Numbered from the stretch's first letter, positions 24,667-37,107 are shown. The stretch: 64,000 nucleotides of DNA from Iris pallida (GCA_029216955.1 JANAVB010010791.1:11050438-11114437); one strand, 5' to 3'. Notes: generated by a model from the sequence alone, not told the origin. Made by a program: numbers and translations.

Positions 24667-27600
24667 TGAAGCACCCAGTTTTCCAAATGAGGGTAATTTC
24701 AAAATTTCATGTTTATAATTATTTTAATAATGATATTTAATTCATGATATGATTTTTGGTGATTTTAAATCATTTTAAAATTATTTAAATCAATGACTTG
24801 TTGTTTTGACATTTTGCTAGTGAAACCCTAGATACTGTTTGACCTAGATCCTAACCATGTAATTATGATATTTTAATGTCATTTTTGGCCTAAGGATATT
24901 TTTCATTTGACCTCTTTGAATTATTTTGATATTATTTTATTATTTATGATATTGTTTTGGGATTATTTGAGTCGGGTTCGAATTTTATCTCAATCCGACT
25001 TGTAACGGGGACCCGGGGTAACTTAGACTCTAGTTGGACCCATGCATTAGTTAGCCATGGCCCACATTTTAATTAGTCATGTTAGAAAGATTAGTCATAA
25101 TCCTAATTATTAGGTTAACCATTTAGAGTTTTCATTTTGACCCTTTTACCCCCAAACCCTAACCAAAATTGTTTTAAACACTTGTAACTAAGGGAGGGGC
25201 AAACTTGTAATATTCAATGAAGGGGGGATATAACCATTGTGGCCGGCCCTAATAGGACTCCCATCTCATTTCCTTTCTTTGAGAAGTCTTCTTCCCCAAG
25301 TGCTCTCAAGCTCTCCCAAGGAAGAAGCCTTTCTCCTTGGATTTTCTCTCCTTTAGGTAATATTTCCTTCTCTTATTTCTCCATTTTGCATTTAGGAAAG
25401 TTTTAACCATAGGAATGACCCCCATTGTTGTGTTCCTATTTTTGTGTCCTCTTGTGTCCATTATGTGTCCTTTAGGGATTTCTATTGTATTATTGTTGTG
25501 TCTTGTGTTCATGGGGAAAACCCCCAAACTTGGACACACTTTATATTTAAAATATTGATTAAATGAATTAATTCATATTAAATCTCAGATTTGAATATGT
25601 AGAGATGTGTTCTTGAGTACTTTACATTTCATTCATGTATCTCTTATAGATGTGTTCATGTTACATATATAGATTTGTGTAAAATATATTGTAATGAGAG
25701 TGTACCTATATTTATATATGTAATAAATGGTTCATGATGATTATATAATCAATTTTGTAAGTGTGGTTCCTCATATTATTATTGCTATTATTGTTGTGGA
25801 TAATTAGGATATATATTGTGTATTCTTTTGGCTGAAACTATCTAAATCCGTCATGATTTTTATCCATGTTATTAATTTCAGCCCTAACTTAGAAATGTCA
25901 TAACTTCTAGCTCAAAGCTCGGTTTAGTCTTCCGTTTTTTTTAAAAGAAGCGTATTGAAGTTAGCTTTACAAAAGGCCTAATTCATTCTGTAACTTTCTG
26001 AAGAATTATTTGAGTGTCAGCTGTACGAAAGACAAACGCGTTCTCGGTGTTTTCGCGATTCCGGGAGTTTCCGGAAACGAAAACGCGATCCGTTTGAAGT
26101 TTCGGAAAGCTAACACATAGATCTATAACATACTTTAATCCTAGAATTTAGTTCAGGCTAAGTTGGTACAGTATTGATTATTAGTAGGAGTTACTATTCG
26201 GCATATGTATTTTGTGCACCCTTGTGTGTAATATAATATTCTATTTGATTTTAACCCATGTTAATGTATATACATTATGTAACTAAATAGAGAATGCAAG
26301 CATGAGTAAATGGTTAAATAAATAATGTATGAGGTGTAAGTATCCTATCTAATGTAAGCATGTATAAATATGGCTTGTAATGAATATGTTGGTTCCATAG
26401 TATGTAATGTATAGTACATATAGTAGTGCAAGAGAATAAATGAATAATGAATGAATGCAAGCATGAATGTAAAGTAATAATAGATGTAATATATGCAATA
26501 TACAAGTTAATGAGATGTAATGTTCTATGTTAACACAAATCCTATATTACCTCATGTACCCCCTTACACTATGTTGACACTATCACACTTGACACTTTGT
26601 TCACTTACACTTTGACACTCTTTGATATGTATATACTATGTATGCCCATTTAACCCTCACTTGCCCCTTTGCCATGTTCACATACACACATAGCCTCTTA
26701 AATAAGTATTTATGAATATAGTTAACTTAGCTATGTATGTATATTATATATATGTTAGCATATTGTGTTGTAATATATAAGTTTATATAACCATTTGAAA
26801 TGCCATGATTATAGACCTAATGTTGAATACCAATATATGCATGTATATATATGTGTAGACATATATAGCTTAAAGTAATAGATTACCTAGTGTATATCCA
26901 ATATGAATTCTTGCCTATTTGAGTATTGAATAATTGCATGCTATATAGAGTTGGGTGTATGTTGGCTTGTATAGTCTTGTATTGATGTGTGCTTGCTAGG
27001 ATAGTCTTGGTTAGGCCTAGTAAGACTTGCTGGGTTAGGACATGACCTAGTTTGACCTAGTTTGACTAGTGCAGTTGACCAGAGTTGACCAAGGGTTGAC
27101 TTTGGCCTAGTTTGACCTAGATTCATGTAGAATGCATTGTAGTGCTTTATATTACCCTTCTGAACATGTTGTGACTTGTGCTGTTCTAATTAGGAGCCAG
27201 CCACCTCTCATCGGACAGTATCTTTACCTTGGACATTCAGATATCAGGCGAGTACATTCTCTGATCATTTCATATCTTGTTTAGGATTATATTTCCTGCT
27301 TTAGATTACTTTACATGATGCTGACACGTTGGAAACACGAATTAGTACTATATGGATCTTGTTGTGCGATGTTATCCCCTTAGCGGATACATCGGGTATT
27401 CGTGTTCGTGTACTTTATCGTGAGCATAGTGTACTCCTTGTATTCGTGACTTTCGTGTACAAATCGTATAAAATCGTGTATATTCATGTATTCACATGAT
27501 TTCGTGTGCGACTATACTTTGTGTGCAATAACATAACTTAGCTTGATCCTTGTGTATTGATTGGGACGGGGGAGTAGAAGTGGTTATGTAATCAATCCAA

Positions 27601-28258
27601 TAGATTACTCGTGTACAACCTCTGTAGATTACTCGTGTACAACATCGTGCCGTTTACATAACCATCTTGTGCTCTGAATCACTAGTCACTGATAGTTCTC
27701 TATATAGTGTAGCTATTTACTTATAGTCTCTCTCTTTTTCATCATGTTATTTCTTCAGATCCTGTATCTTACTCTCTAGCATGTTTATATTTCCTAACCT
27801 GTTATGATATTGTTGAGATGTACTGTACTCGCTCCTGTCCTGACTGGACCCGTTGATAAATTTTACAGATAGCTTGGAGATTGCCTGCTAGCCTAGAGGA
27901 GACACATTAGAGGTTGTTTAGATAGTTATTTTAATTGTTTGGAGTTGTATTTACTTTATGGATTACTGTATCTGAGTTTGGAGATTTGAGATGTATTTCT
28001 GGATTTGTGTATCTTAGACACTTAGATTTCTCTCTGTTGTACCTCTTTTGGATTTCATGTTTTATCTATCCTTATCATGCTCTACCTTAGATGTGTTTGT
28101 CTGTATCTGCTATGTCACCCCCATTCGGGGAGTATAAACTGTTTAGCCTTATACTGTTAGATGTATGAGACCTAGGACAGCGTTCTACCGCCGACACTGC
28201 GGCGTAGGCTGGACGTACCCACTTCTCGTGCCCTAACTCTAGGGTGCGGGTTGTGACA
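24667..28258 (+). repeat. 3' LTR of element A
   Basis: 3592 bp, matching 17861-21459. It starts TGAAGCACCC where the other LTR has TGTAGCACCC, a single change at the third base. It ends GGTTGTGACA, followed by the duplicated target ACCTT. Confidence 0.88.
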
Positions 28259-28263
28259 ACCTT

Positions 28264-28346
28264 GTACAACGTTATACCACAGATTCTGTGGCGTAGGCTG
28301 GACGCTGTTATGCACTGTGCCCTTACACAGGATACGGGTCGTGATA
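28264..28346 (+). repeat. Last 83 bp of the 3' LTR of element B
   Basis: It resumes the LTR broken at 17860 by element A. It contains CCACAG-ATT-CTGTGG, the B version of the shared U5 stem-loop, then GCGTAGGCTGGACG and the end GGGTCGTGATA. Confidence 0.75.
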
Positions 28347-28351
28347 AGGAG

Positions 28352-28530
28352 TTACGCTTCCGGGATACTGGAAGACCAATGAAGGAGACGTGAAGGGGCT
28401 GTGCTTCTGGGTTAAACTGAAGAAGCTGTGCTTTTGGGACTTTGAGAGACCAACGTAGGAGCCGTGAAGGGGCTACACTTCTGGGTTGGACTGAAGGCGC
28501 TACGATTCTGGGATACTGAGAGAGCTGCGC
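28352..28530. repeat. Minisatellite, about 73-bp unit (right part)
   Basis: Continuation of the array ending at 11683: GTGAAGGGGCTGTGCTTCTGG, GGGTT(A/G)AACTGAAG and GAGAGACCAA segments recur about every 73 bp. The unit broken at 11683 is completed here. Confidence 0.8.
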
Positions 28531-29432
28531 TTTTACGAAGCATCTGAGTCGTTATACTCTTAAAAAAAATTATGATTGTCTTTGAACAGCTGAGTCAACA
28601 CCCTTTAATTGCTACCATTTTGGGGAGCTCGAGGAGCAGTGACTAAAAGCTAAGTCAAATGAATCTATTAAATGAGATTCATTATGCTGAGTCCAAGGTT
28701 CATCCCATTACTCCAGAGCCTTTTGACAGACTGCCACGTGGCATGTGGGTTGGACTCTACAACCTATATAAAATGGAGCTTTTAGAAAAGACCTTGCTCA
28801 CAGTTTTCATTCATTCCCTTGTCATATTCGACCCCGACTTAGCTTCGAACGAACATGGGCCTTGCATAAGTCGGCTATTGGTTGTAGATCTTTTCGTTCA
28901 AAGAATTTATGGCCTTGTAGAAGAACAACTATAAAGTTTTGAGATGCACCTGAACGTTTGGCATAAGGGGTTCGAACCTGAACAACATTTGGAGGTCTTC
29001 GAGGTCCAAGTTACCGAATTTGGATTGATTGCCAATCCGAAAAGCCACAAGTTGTGCTCTACCCTGCTCAATAATGGCTTTATTAGCCATATTAGAATGA
29101 GAGGAGCTGCACGCCTTATTTGCTAGAAGAGCCACATGTAGTGCTGTGAGCTTCGTGCAGGAGCTGCGTTCTTGCTTAGGCTAATAGCTGCTTCATTAGC
29201 CATATTGGAGTTCCTCCACATCTAACTAGAGAGTGGCTCGCTCTGACAAGGAAGTGATTCGCTCTGATACTACTATGCTTTTGGGGTCTGCGCACTGCTG
29301 AAGACTTCGTGCGTCTGAAGACCGCGCATTTTGTAGTCTATACTTTAGGCTGTAGTCTTTATTTGTAACCATGAAGAGTCTGTAGTAGATCTTTTGTAAA
29401 TATGATTTTAATAAAGAACTTTCCTTTATGCA
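28531..29432 (+). repeat. Right part of an LTR-like sequence (K), + orientation
   Basis: It has a G-box-like CCACGTGGCATGTGG (28733-28747), TATATAAA at 28765 and AATAAA at 29410 followed by a CTTTATG motif. The last pieces match the end of the Tat element 2 LTR read on the minus strand (AATAAAGA...TTTCTTTATGG), so this looks like a Tat-type LTR in + orientation ending near 29432. Its U3 would include the minisatellites. The left end is outside the window, so solo LTR or 3' LTR cannot be decided. Confidence 0.5.
28765..28772 (+). promoter_or_regulatory. TATA box of LTR K
   Basis: TATATAAA, 20 bp downstream of a CACGTG-containing segment. On the minus strand it reads TTTATATA, so it could also serve the other direction. 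Confidence 0.5.
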
Positions 29433-29533
29433 CTGTCTGAGTTTTGAAGCGCACAGAAAATTATGGGTCTCCTGTGCTTCTGACGTCTTTTACGCTTTTT
29501 TATGCTTCTATAAGACCCCCTTCAAAGTTTTCA
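29433..29533 (-). promoter_or_regulatory. Start of Tat element 1 3' LTR and its polypurine tract
   Basis: On the minus strand TTGAAAACTTTGAAGGGGGT (29533-29514) is nearly the same as the polypurine tract of Tat element 2 (56056-56037). The 80 bp beyond it resemble the start of the Tat element 2 LTR. The LTR appears cut short by LTR K. Confidence 0.45.
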
Positions 29534-29770
29534 AGCTTGAACAAGTTTGGAACACTTTAAACAGAAGCAGGAAATGACACGTCATCGGGAATACATAGCG
29601 AGTCGCTGACAGGCTGGCATCATGCTTAGCCATTAGCATTATTGTTTTCGAGCCGTCATTTTATTTTAAAATAAAAACACATCATGATCTCGCTTTACCT
29701 TCCATGATGTTCAAAGATTTTCTTCGAATATTAAGGGTTTTTGTCATCATCCACTGACGTGGCTTTGCTC

Positions 29771-29778
29771 TATAAGTA
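29771..29778 (+). promoter_or_regulatory. TATA box for the antisense ORF of Tat element 1
   Basis: CTCTATAAGTAGAG, about 100 bp upstream of an ATG in good context (GCCATGGAT at 29869-29877), with a TC-rich leader between. It drives the strand opposite to gag-pol. Confidence 0.5.
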
Positions 29779-29871
29779 GAGTTTTGCTCGGAGAGAAAGA
29801 GACTTTATGTCATCTATGCTCTATTTTAACTAAGCCTTTCTTCTTCCTCTTAAAACTCTAATCTTCCCGCC

Positions 29872-32800
29872 ATGGATCCCAAGAGGTCGAGAGTATCCAA
29901 AGCTCCAAAGACGGCTGCGGCGAGCACGAGAAAGGCCAGAAGGAAGCGGCCGACATCAAAAGCTATTGATGTCGATGACTCTTCAGTCGTTAGAGCTAAA
30001 GTGCATGGAGACGTGCGGTCGCCTATTGCGAGTAGGTGTTCGATGAACATCGACATCCTAATTGACTGATGCACATGAGCATTCACTCCTCGGAGTAGCA
30101 TCTCGAAGATGTGCTAATGCTTCTTTTCACTGATACGCATGGGTACTACTCCTCGGAGTTGCGTTTGTAAGATGTGCTGAAGCTCCATCAACTGATGCAC
30201 ATGGTCGTTACTTTTACGAAGTAACGACTGTATGGTTTGCTGAGGTTTCTGCTGATGCATAGAGTCACTAAGAGTGTCTACGCGCAGTGCCACTTACGTA
30301 GTACCTACACGCACTACAGCTTACGTAGTGCCTGTGCGTATGCTTGCTTGCTAACACATAGTACAACTTAACTAGTGCCTACACGGATGTCTATTTTCTG
30401 ACACGCACTACAACTTACGTAGTGCCTGCACAGATGCCTGCTTGCTAACACGCAGTGCAACTTATGTAGTGCGTGCGCAGATGCCTGCTTGCTAAAATGC
30501 AGTACAACTTACGTAGTGCCTGTGAGGATACCTGCTTGCTGACACATAATGCAACTTACGTAGTGCCTGTGTGGATGCCTGCTTGCTGACACACAGTACA
30601 ACTACATAGAGCTAGGACTTATATTTCTTTCGAAAAAAGATGTATTTTCCTAACGCTTATTTTGTTCATGTGCGGTTTTCGCGGCTTTGCCTCTTTTTGA
30701 AGAGATCCTTTTTGAATCATCAGTCTTTGCACTCGACATAAATATCGATGAGGCGCTTGTTAATCCAGTCAAGAAGTTGATTGCCTAAGGCCAACCAAAA
30801 GAGCGGCTGACTATAATACGGGATCAACAGCATGTCTACTTTCGTCGTATGATTGACCGAGGCAAGTTTTCTCTCCCCTGTGATGTCGGCAAGAAGCTAA
30901 AACCTCGGTTCCTCTTCGATGATCAGCTGATTTTGAAAGAGGCTAACCTCGTGAAAATAAAGGAGGATTGGTACTTTGAGAACGATGGCCTCCTATTTTA
31001 TGTTTCATCAGTCAATCGGCATCTTCCGCTCTCAGTTTTCTTCTACTTTGCCGAGAAATGGTACTTGAAGTGGCACTTGATCCCGGGGCACGGGGTTTAA
31101 TGACATGCCATTTCTAGGTAGATAAGCATTCTAAGAAAAAGGACCTTTCAAGAGTGTACGTGATGGCTCGTCGTACACTTTGTGTGTGTTTCTCTCTGGT
31201 CACCTACTCAGCAACTATACCACAGATGTACATCCGTTCGGGGCTTCTCTTTTCGCAAATAGGCTTCTAGCGACGGGATGTACGTACCCGAAAAGGGCCT
31301 TTCGGGTCGATGGCTGGATCCATCCTAAGACTGAGTGGCATAAATTAACCCAATGGATGTTAGGTAGGTTCAAGACAGAGCTGAAAGGTATCGGCTTGCA
31401 TCGTGCTATTAGGGACACCGAACATGGTATAAAGATTAATTGACCCCTATTCGTGGCTTGCTGGATATGTACAATCACCACAACGAGACTTTCTATCTCC
31501 ATGTGGATGGATGGGGTTGGCCATCCATGAGATGTACGCCATCTCGAAGCTGACCTAGGGCGAAGAACCATATGAGGAATATACTTCTAGCAAAAAAAGC
31601 TTTTCGGACTATAGAACAAGTATCCTGAAATGATGGCAGTGTATAAAAAACCGCTTTGCCATCATCAAGTGTGTGTACGCCGGGACTCGACGATGACTCA
31701 TCCCCACATCAAGGCTTAGAAGGACTATATCTTTGACAAACAACTGTAGGAGCCAGGTACGGTCCACTTTACCATGCTTAAAGCATACACTGACAAGGTA
31801 GAAGTTATAATGGTCGAATCGGGGGTGTCCGCTCCTTCAGTAGATGTTGAAGAAAAACTTACTTCTAATGTTCATAACTATTTTTGTCAGAACTTGACTG
31901 CTTTGAGCCCGAAAGCGGCGATGGTTGCTTTTCTGATGATATGGCTGAGGAAAGTCAAAGTGCCTGTGGGATTTCGATCTGCAGGGCGGATCAACCAGGA
32001 ATTCCTTCTTTGGCTATAAAACTGGCTTTTAAACATTCGCTGGCTTTGCTCCATATTATGGTGTGTAATACCTTACGAGGCCGACAAGAGCTCTCAAAGA
32101 AAATAATATAGAATCATGGGGGAGATGGTGAATTCCCTCGGGTTGAACTCCCCTACTATTATTTGATGGCTTGGCAGGTGTTACACCGCCAAGGTTTGAT
32201 AGTCCCTGACACCATGAATGGTTATGAGGAAGGGGATGCGTCGATACGTAACTATCATCAGGCAAAATGGCTTTATCGGGCATTCTCGTCTATAGGTGGA
32301 TGTTAAGCCGCCTGGATGGCTATGATTTTAGCAGGGTTTTGCCCTCCTAATAGGGTTATCTCACAGATGAGGAGCTAGTAGACTGGGGCGAATAGTAGAG
32401 TGATTTGACTTTCGATGCTTTCTATTGGTTGCAGTCCATTCGTACCTCATACTTAGTGTATCGAAACCAGAATCGGGTGTATCTGGAGACCTATTTGTCG
32501 AATCGGTTTGTGCGACAGTTTGGCTATAGTCAGACGATAATGAACAACCCAAGCTCTTGCCTTGGTTATGAGAGAAGTTTACTGGATGGCACCCTGGTGT
32601 GATATTATTACAATATCGGGTGCACTGATATGAAGTTTATCATCCCTATGACGTACAGAGAGACCCATATCTTATATTATGTCGTAAAGTTTCATTGTGT
32701 GGCCAATAACTTCTCGTCGGGCTACGATCGAGAACGGAGTCTGATTTAGGGGACGAAGCTAGAGGCGTCTCAGTCAGTCCTTTCGTATCTCCGAGTGCTT

Positions 32801-35085
32801 TCATCATCTGGTGGCAGATCCTCAGATGGTTCTAGTACCACTCGGGAAATAAGAGAGAAGGCAGTGCCTTTGAATACCTCGTCGAAATTCAGGCTCCCTT
32901 GGAGGCGAGTTCTTTTCCTACCAAGAGAACCAAGCGGACTGTACCTTGGCAGTACAGACCCTCATAATGATCTTTGCCAAGGCAGAGCCCTCTTCCTGTG
33001 GAATCTACTTCTGGTATACTTCAGTCATTTTTACTCAGGTTTTTATCCCAAACTTTTTGCTTATTACTGTTTTACTTGTACAACAAAGAAGAAATCTTGA
33101 TGGTCCGAGATACTCAAGGAACTTCCTGACGAACCTGCGCCTACCTTGGAGGGAGCTACTACGTCCTGTGATTAGAGTTACCACCCCTTTGCCTGTCGAA
33201 TGTCCTTCTTTGATAAGGGAAGAGGGAATCGCCTCTGTTGTGGGTCCTTCGAATCTTTAGACACCTACGATTGCGAGGATGGAAGTGACTAGTGTCCCAG
33301 AGGAGAACCTGGCGACCGTAGTTACTGAGGTGGCTGACTCGGAATATGTTTTTCCTCCTCCTCCTTTTGAGTATAAGACTCTGGACTTTTTGCATCAACG
33401 AGAAACTTCCATGGAGCCGACAGTGGATAAGCCCATCGTGATACTCAAAATTGGTTTTACGGTGGCCATGAGGCATGACTCCAGAATCTGTATCCGTGAT
33501 GGGCCAAAGGCTTGAGGATACTGAAATTATTGCTCATGACCTTTCTACTGCATCTCCTCCTTATACCAAGTAAGGGGCCGAAGAGAACCCAGATGTACCG
33601 GTAGGTGAAGAGGATCAGACGGCCGATGAATTACCCCCGACAGTCACTAGAGATCCACCTCAAAGACAGATTGAAGAGACCGTAGAAAGGTTGACAACGG
33701 AGGCTGTCGAAGAGCTAGCCGACAAAGCCATTGAGGAGCCGGTACAGATGACCATCGAATAGTTAGTCGATAACGTCATTATAAAAGCCGCCCAGGAGGC
33801 TATTAAAGAGTTGGCCGACATGGTCATAAGAGAGACAACTGAAGAGACCATGAAAGTGCAGGTCGCGAAGATTGTTGATGAGTTGGTCGCTGAGAGCTGG
33901 TCAATATAACCAATGAAATGGCGATCGAGGAGGCTGCTGGTGAGCTCGTCGAAGAAACCATTGAGGAGTCCATCAATGCAGTCACTATAGAGCTAATCGA
34001 AGAGACTGTTGAGGAGCCAGCCGCTAGAGAGTTGGTCGAGGGGACTACTGACAAGCCGGCTGCTGAAGAACCGGTTGAGGAGACAATCAAGGGGTGGGTG
34101 TCGATCAAAGTGACTGTTGAAAAGTTGGTCACAGAGACCGTTCAAGAGCCAGTCCATGAGGCTTCTCAGACGTAATCGCAGAAATTATTGAAGAGCCGAC
34201 AAGGGAGCCTATTGAAGAGCCAGCCATCCACCAGACTTCATCGACAAGTACCATTGTAGCTCCATTAATGGCCTCCATCTCGGTCATGGCACCACATGCC
34301 TCGACCATAATCCCTACTCACATATAAGCGGAAGCCACTGCTCCGGGCCCTTCCATTGTGGCATCTCCGATGACTCCAACGGCAAGGCTGACAATGCTTG
34401 TTATGCCAACCTCATCCTGGGCACCATTCACCATACTTCAATGTGCGGTATAGAGGGCATCTTGTAGCATAACCAAACATTCAAGCGGCCTCGATCTGTA
34501 GTAAGAGGCCAGTTGGTGGCATTGTACAAATATCAGGGATATAAAGCAAAAACAGATGCGATAGAGGCATCTTTGACAGAATTAAAAACCACAGCCTTAG
34601 AGCTTCAAGACCTTGAGCTCAGCCTTTTATCCCTGGTGGATGTCAAACTAGAGAGAATGGCCGCTGAACTTTTTCAGCACGAACAGAAACGTCAGGCTCT
34701 GGCTCGCAGGATTACTGAGATTGAAGAGGTAACCGATGCTAAGGAAGTTCAAGTCTACCATCAAACAGCTTTAGAGAAACAGTATGGAACCCTCTGAAAA
34801 CAAATTCGATAGTAGAAAAAGGCGCTGGCCTTTTCCGAGAGTGAGCTGGAGAAGCCAAAAGATGATCTAGGGCTCCTTCGCCAGCGATCTGAGACCTTAA
34901 CTCGAGAAACGAAGAGTATCGGTATCCATCAGGCAGAGTTAGACATCATATGCCAGAACCTGTCCCAGCTCAAGGATGAGGCCGCAAGATAACAAGAGGC
35001 AGAGCGCCGAGACAAAGAGTTGGTTGGGCCCAAGATCACCTTTTTGAGAAGCCGACTAGATGAACTTATGCGCCGATCGTTTTAG
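29872..35085 (+). pseudogene. Large antisense extra ORF of Tat element 1, decayed
   Basis: It is convergent with pol and lies between pol and the 3' LTR, the place of the antisense extra ORFs known from Tat-lineage elements (Grande, Retand, RIRE2). The first open part is a 65-codon basic segment starting MDPKRSRVSK (29872-30069). A 60-bp tandem repeat follows (30270-30610), perhaps within an intron. Coding traces resume at about 30674 and are split by many stops and frame changes: RGKFSLPCDVGKKLKPRFLF (30855-30914), DTEHGIKIN (31415-31441), and HEMYAISKLT (about 31526), which recalls plant-mobile-domain-like extra ORFs. A Glu/Val-rich repeated segment (33650-34180; EEPVEET units) and a coiled coil (34513-34797; HEQKRQALARRITEIEE) follow; coding traces end at 35085. 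Several parts cannot be assigned. Function is unknown; the family identification is from memory. Confidence 0.5.
30270..30610. repeat. Tandem repeat, about 60-bp unit
   Basis: Five or six degenerate units built of GCCTGCTTGCTAACACGCAG and CAACTTACGTAGTGCCTG. It sits between two coding traces of the antisense ORF. ACGTAGTGC boxes recur upstream too (30290-30345). A related shorter series with GATGCACATG/ACTCCTCGGAGT boxes lies at 30065-30250. Confidence 0.85.
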
Positions 35086-35219
35086 ATCGCAATATTGATG
35101 TCCTTTATCTCCTTGTTCCTCTTTTGGGAGGCCTTTTTGTAGTAAATAAAAAAAACTTTTCTTTTTCATGAATAGAAATCTTAGTCTTGCTTCTTTACTT
35201 GTCCACTTATTATAAACTT

Positions 35220-35720
35220 TTTATAGTAGTGAAAGTTCCTTCAGAGGTAGTCTTAACATGATAGGATGGAGGCAAATCCGCTGAGGACAGGGTGTTTACT
35301 CAGAGGTAATATGGACATAGTAAACACAAAATTTTTGTGGTAGAATTTTACTTACTCAGAGGTAATATGGACATGGCAAGAATAGATTCTATTAATGTAT
35401 AGAATGACTCAAAGGTAGTATGGACGTGAAATGTTCTATAGATAAATATGATGGGTTCATCATGAAAGATATGGAAATACATGTTGACTTATGATGGTTT
35501 CGATATGGACATAGTAGACATGAACTTCATTGGGTTATTGGAAAATAACTCTGAGTTAATATGGACGTGAAATATTTTCTTGATAATTATGACAATACGG
35601 GATTCGTCATGGAAGAAATGTCTACTTAGAGGTAATATGGACGTAGTAGGCATGAACTTCATTAGGGTATTGGAAAAGAACTCAGAGGTAATATGGACGT
35701 GACATGTTTTCTATTGAGGA
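35220..35720. repeat. Spaced repeat of a 24-bp motif between pol and antisense ORF
   Basis: CTCAGAGGTAATATGGACGT-like motifs occur at least six times at uneven spacing. The same motif (TCAGAGGTATTATGGACGTG) is found in Tat element 2 at 57903, also between pol and antisense ORF, so it is a family feature of the convergent junction. No ORF here. Confidence 0.75.
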
Positions 35721-35855
35721 CATGAGAAAGGGATAAATTCGTTAATAGAATCCATAAACACTCACGGGAGATGTGAAAATACATGTCGATTTAGACCTTA
35801 GACATAGTACTTCTTCAGAAATTTGCCATTAATTGGCATCATCAGCAAATTGTTG

Positions 35856-37107
35856 TTAGGTTTGGCCAGCCGGTAAGCACCATTGGAGTAGACCGTCTCT
35901 ATGATGAACGATCCTTCCCATTTGGGCCCTGTGGGTCATCACTATCGGTCTTCGAATTGATAAGACAAGGTCACCCACTTGAAATATCCTTTCTTGGACC
36001 TTTTTTTGAAAGCTTTCAAAATCTGAGGTTGATAGAGTTCGACACATTATTGAGCCAACAGACACCTCTTGTCCAACGCTTCTAACTCCTGCAGCCAACG
36101 ACGTTGATTGTCTTCGTCTGTCAGCTGGTTGGTGACGGCTACTCGTAGAGACGAAATCTGGATCTTTAGAGGGAGTATCGCATCACTCCCGTAGACATGG
36201 GAGAATAGGGTGTTGCATGTAGGTGTCTGAATGGTGTTATGGTAAGCCCATAGGCATTCGCTAAATTTTTTATTCCAGATGCGATTATTGAAAGATACAA
36301 TTTTCTTGAATAGCTTGACAATCGTCTTATTGAATGCTTCAGCTAGTCCATTCGCTGCAGGATTGTAAGACATTGATGCTACATTATGTATCTGGTTCCT
36401 ATCACAAAACTGATGGAATATGTGGCTCACAAACTGAGGACCATCATCATGGATAATCCTTCGAGGATCTCCGAAGCGATAAATGACATGATGCTTACCA
36501 AAGCTAATCAAATTTGAGGTTTTTACCTCAGACAGTGGCACTGCTTCCATCCACATGGAAAATTAGTCGATGATGGCGAGGATGAACCGGTATCCTTTGG
36601 AGGATGGAGGGTTGATCAGTTTGATAGCATCCATTCTCTATGCTTCAAATGGCCAGGCAGTCGCCGTAGGGTGTAAGAACTCAAAAGGTTGGTGAATGAA
36701 GTCTACATGCAACTGTATACCCGGCACTTCTTAGAATAATCAATGACATCTGCCATCATGTTGGGCCAGTAGTAGCCCATACGATGTAATCGGTCCTGCA
36801 ACTTAGGACCATGTTGATGAGCTCCGCCGGTTCCATTATGTGCCTCCCGAAGTAATTTTTTTGCTTCAATATTAGATTGACATTGAAGGAGAAGTCTGTC
36901 ATAGGAATGATGATATAGCATTTTGGTAGCTGTGTCATAGAAGAACCGGATTGAGAACCTCTTGATAGAAGTAGCTTCCTTCGGGTCTTCAGGTAGGATC
37001 CCGTAGACCGCATAGTCTACGAACGGGTATCGCCAGTCTCGAATGTCAATATTGGTATCCATTTGTACAGAGTTGCTCAGACACGTATGTAGTTGTTCTT
37101 TGGGCAA
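35856..37107 (-). pseudogene. Tat element 1 integrase (broken)
   Basis: The zinc-binding N-terminal part is AHNGTGGAHQHGPKLQDRLH with a Cys pair in KKCRVYSC (36703-36860). The catalytic core has HDDGPQFVSHIF for the second acidic residue and NGLAEAFNKTIVKLFKK for the glutamate (36047-36556). A stop lies in the conserved segment just before MWMEAVPLSEV, between the first Asp region and the rest. The C-terminal part (35856-36098) is in another frame and ends near 35856. No chromodomain is seen, as expected for Tat. The enzyme would join element cDNA to the chromosome; this copy is inactive. Confidence 0.85.

Larger units (their letters stand above)
17861..28258 (+). mobile_element. Element A: long-LTR non-autonomous retrotransposon (LARD plan)
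   Basis: Two LTRs of 3599 and 3592 bp enclose a 3.2-kb internal region. A perfect 5-bp target duplication ACCTT lies at 17856-17860 and 28259-28263. The LTRs are close to identical, with scattered substitutions and one 13-bp deletion in the right copy near 25973. No gag or pol domain is visible, so the element must have been moved by proteins made elsewhere. Large LTRs around a long non-coding core is the LARD layout. Insertion was into the 3' LTR of element B, 83 bp before its end. Confidence 0.87.

Noticed and set aside
31215..34132. Minus-strand ORFs opposite the Tat element 1 antisense ORF, including Ser/Thr-rich ones near 33660-34132
   Set aside because: They are mirror frames of the Glu/Val-rich repeated part and show no known domain.
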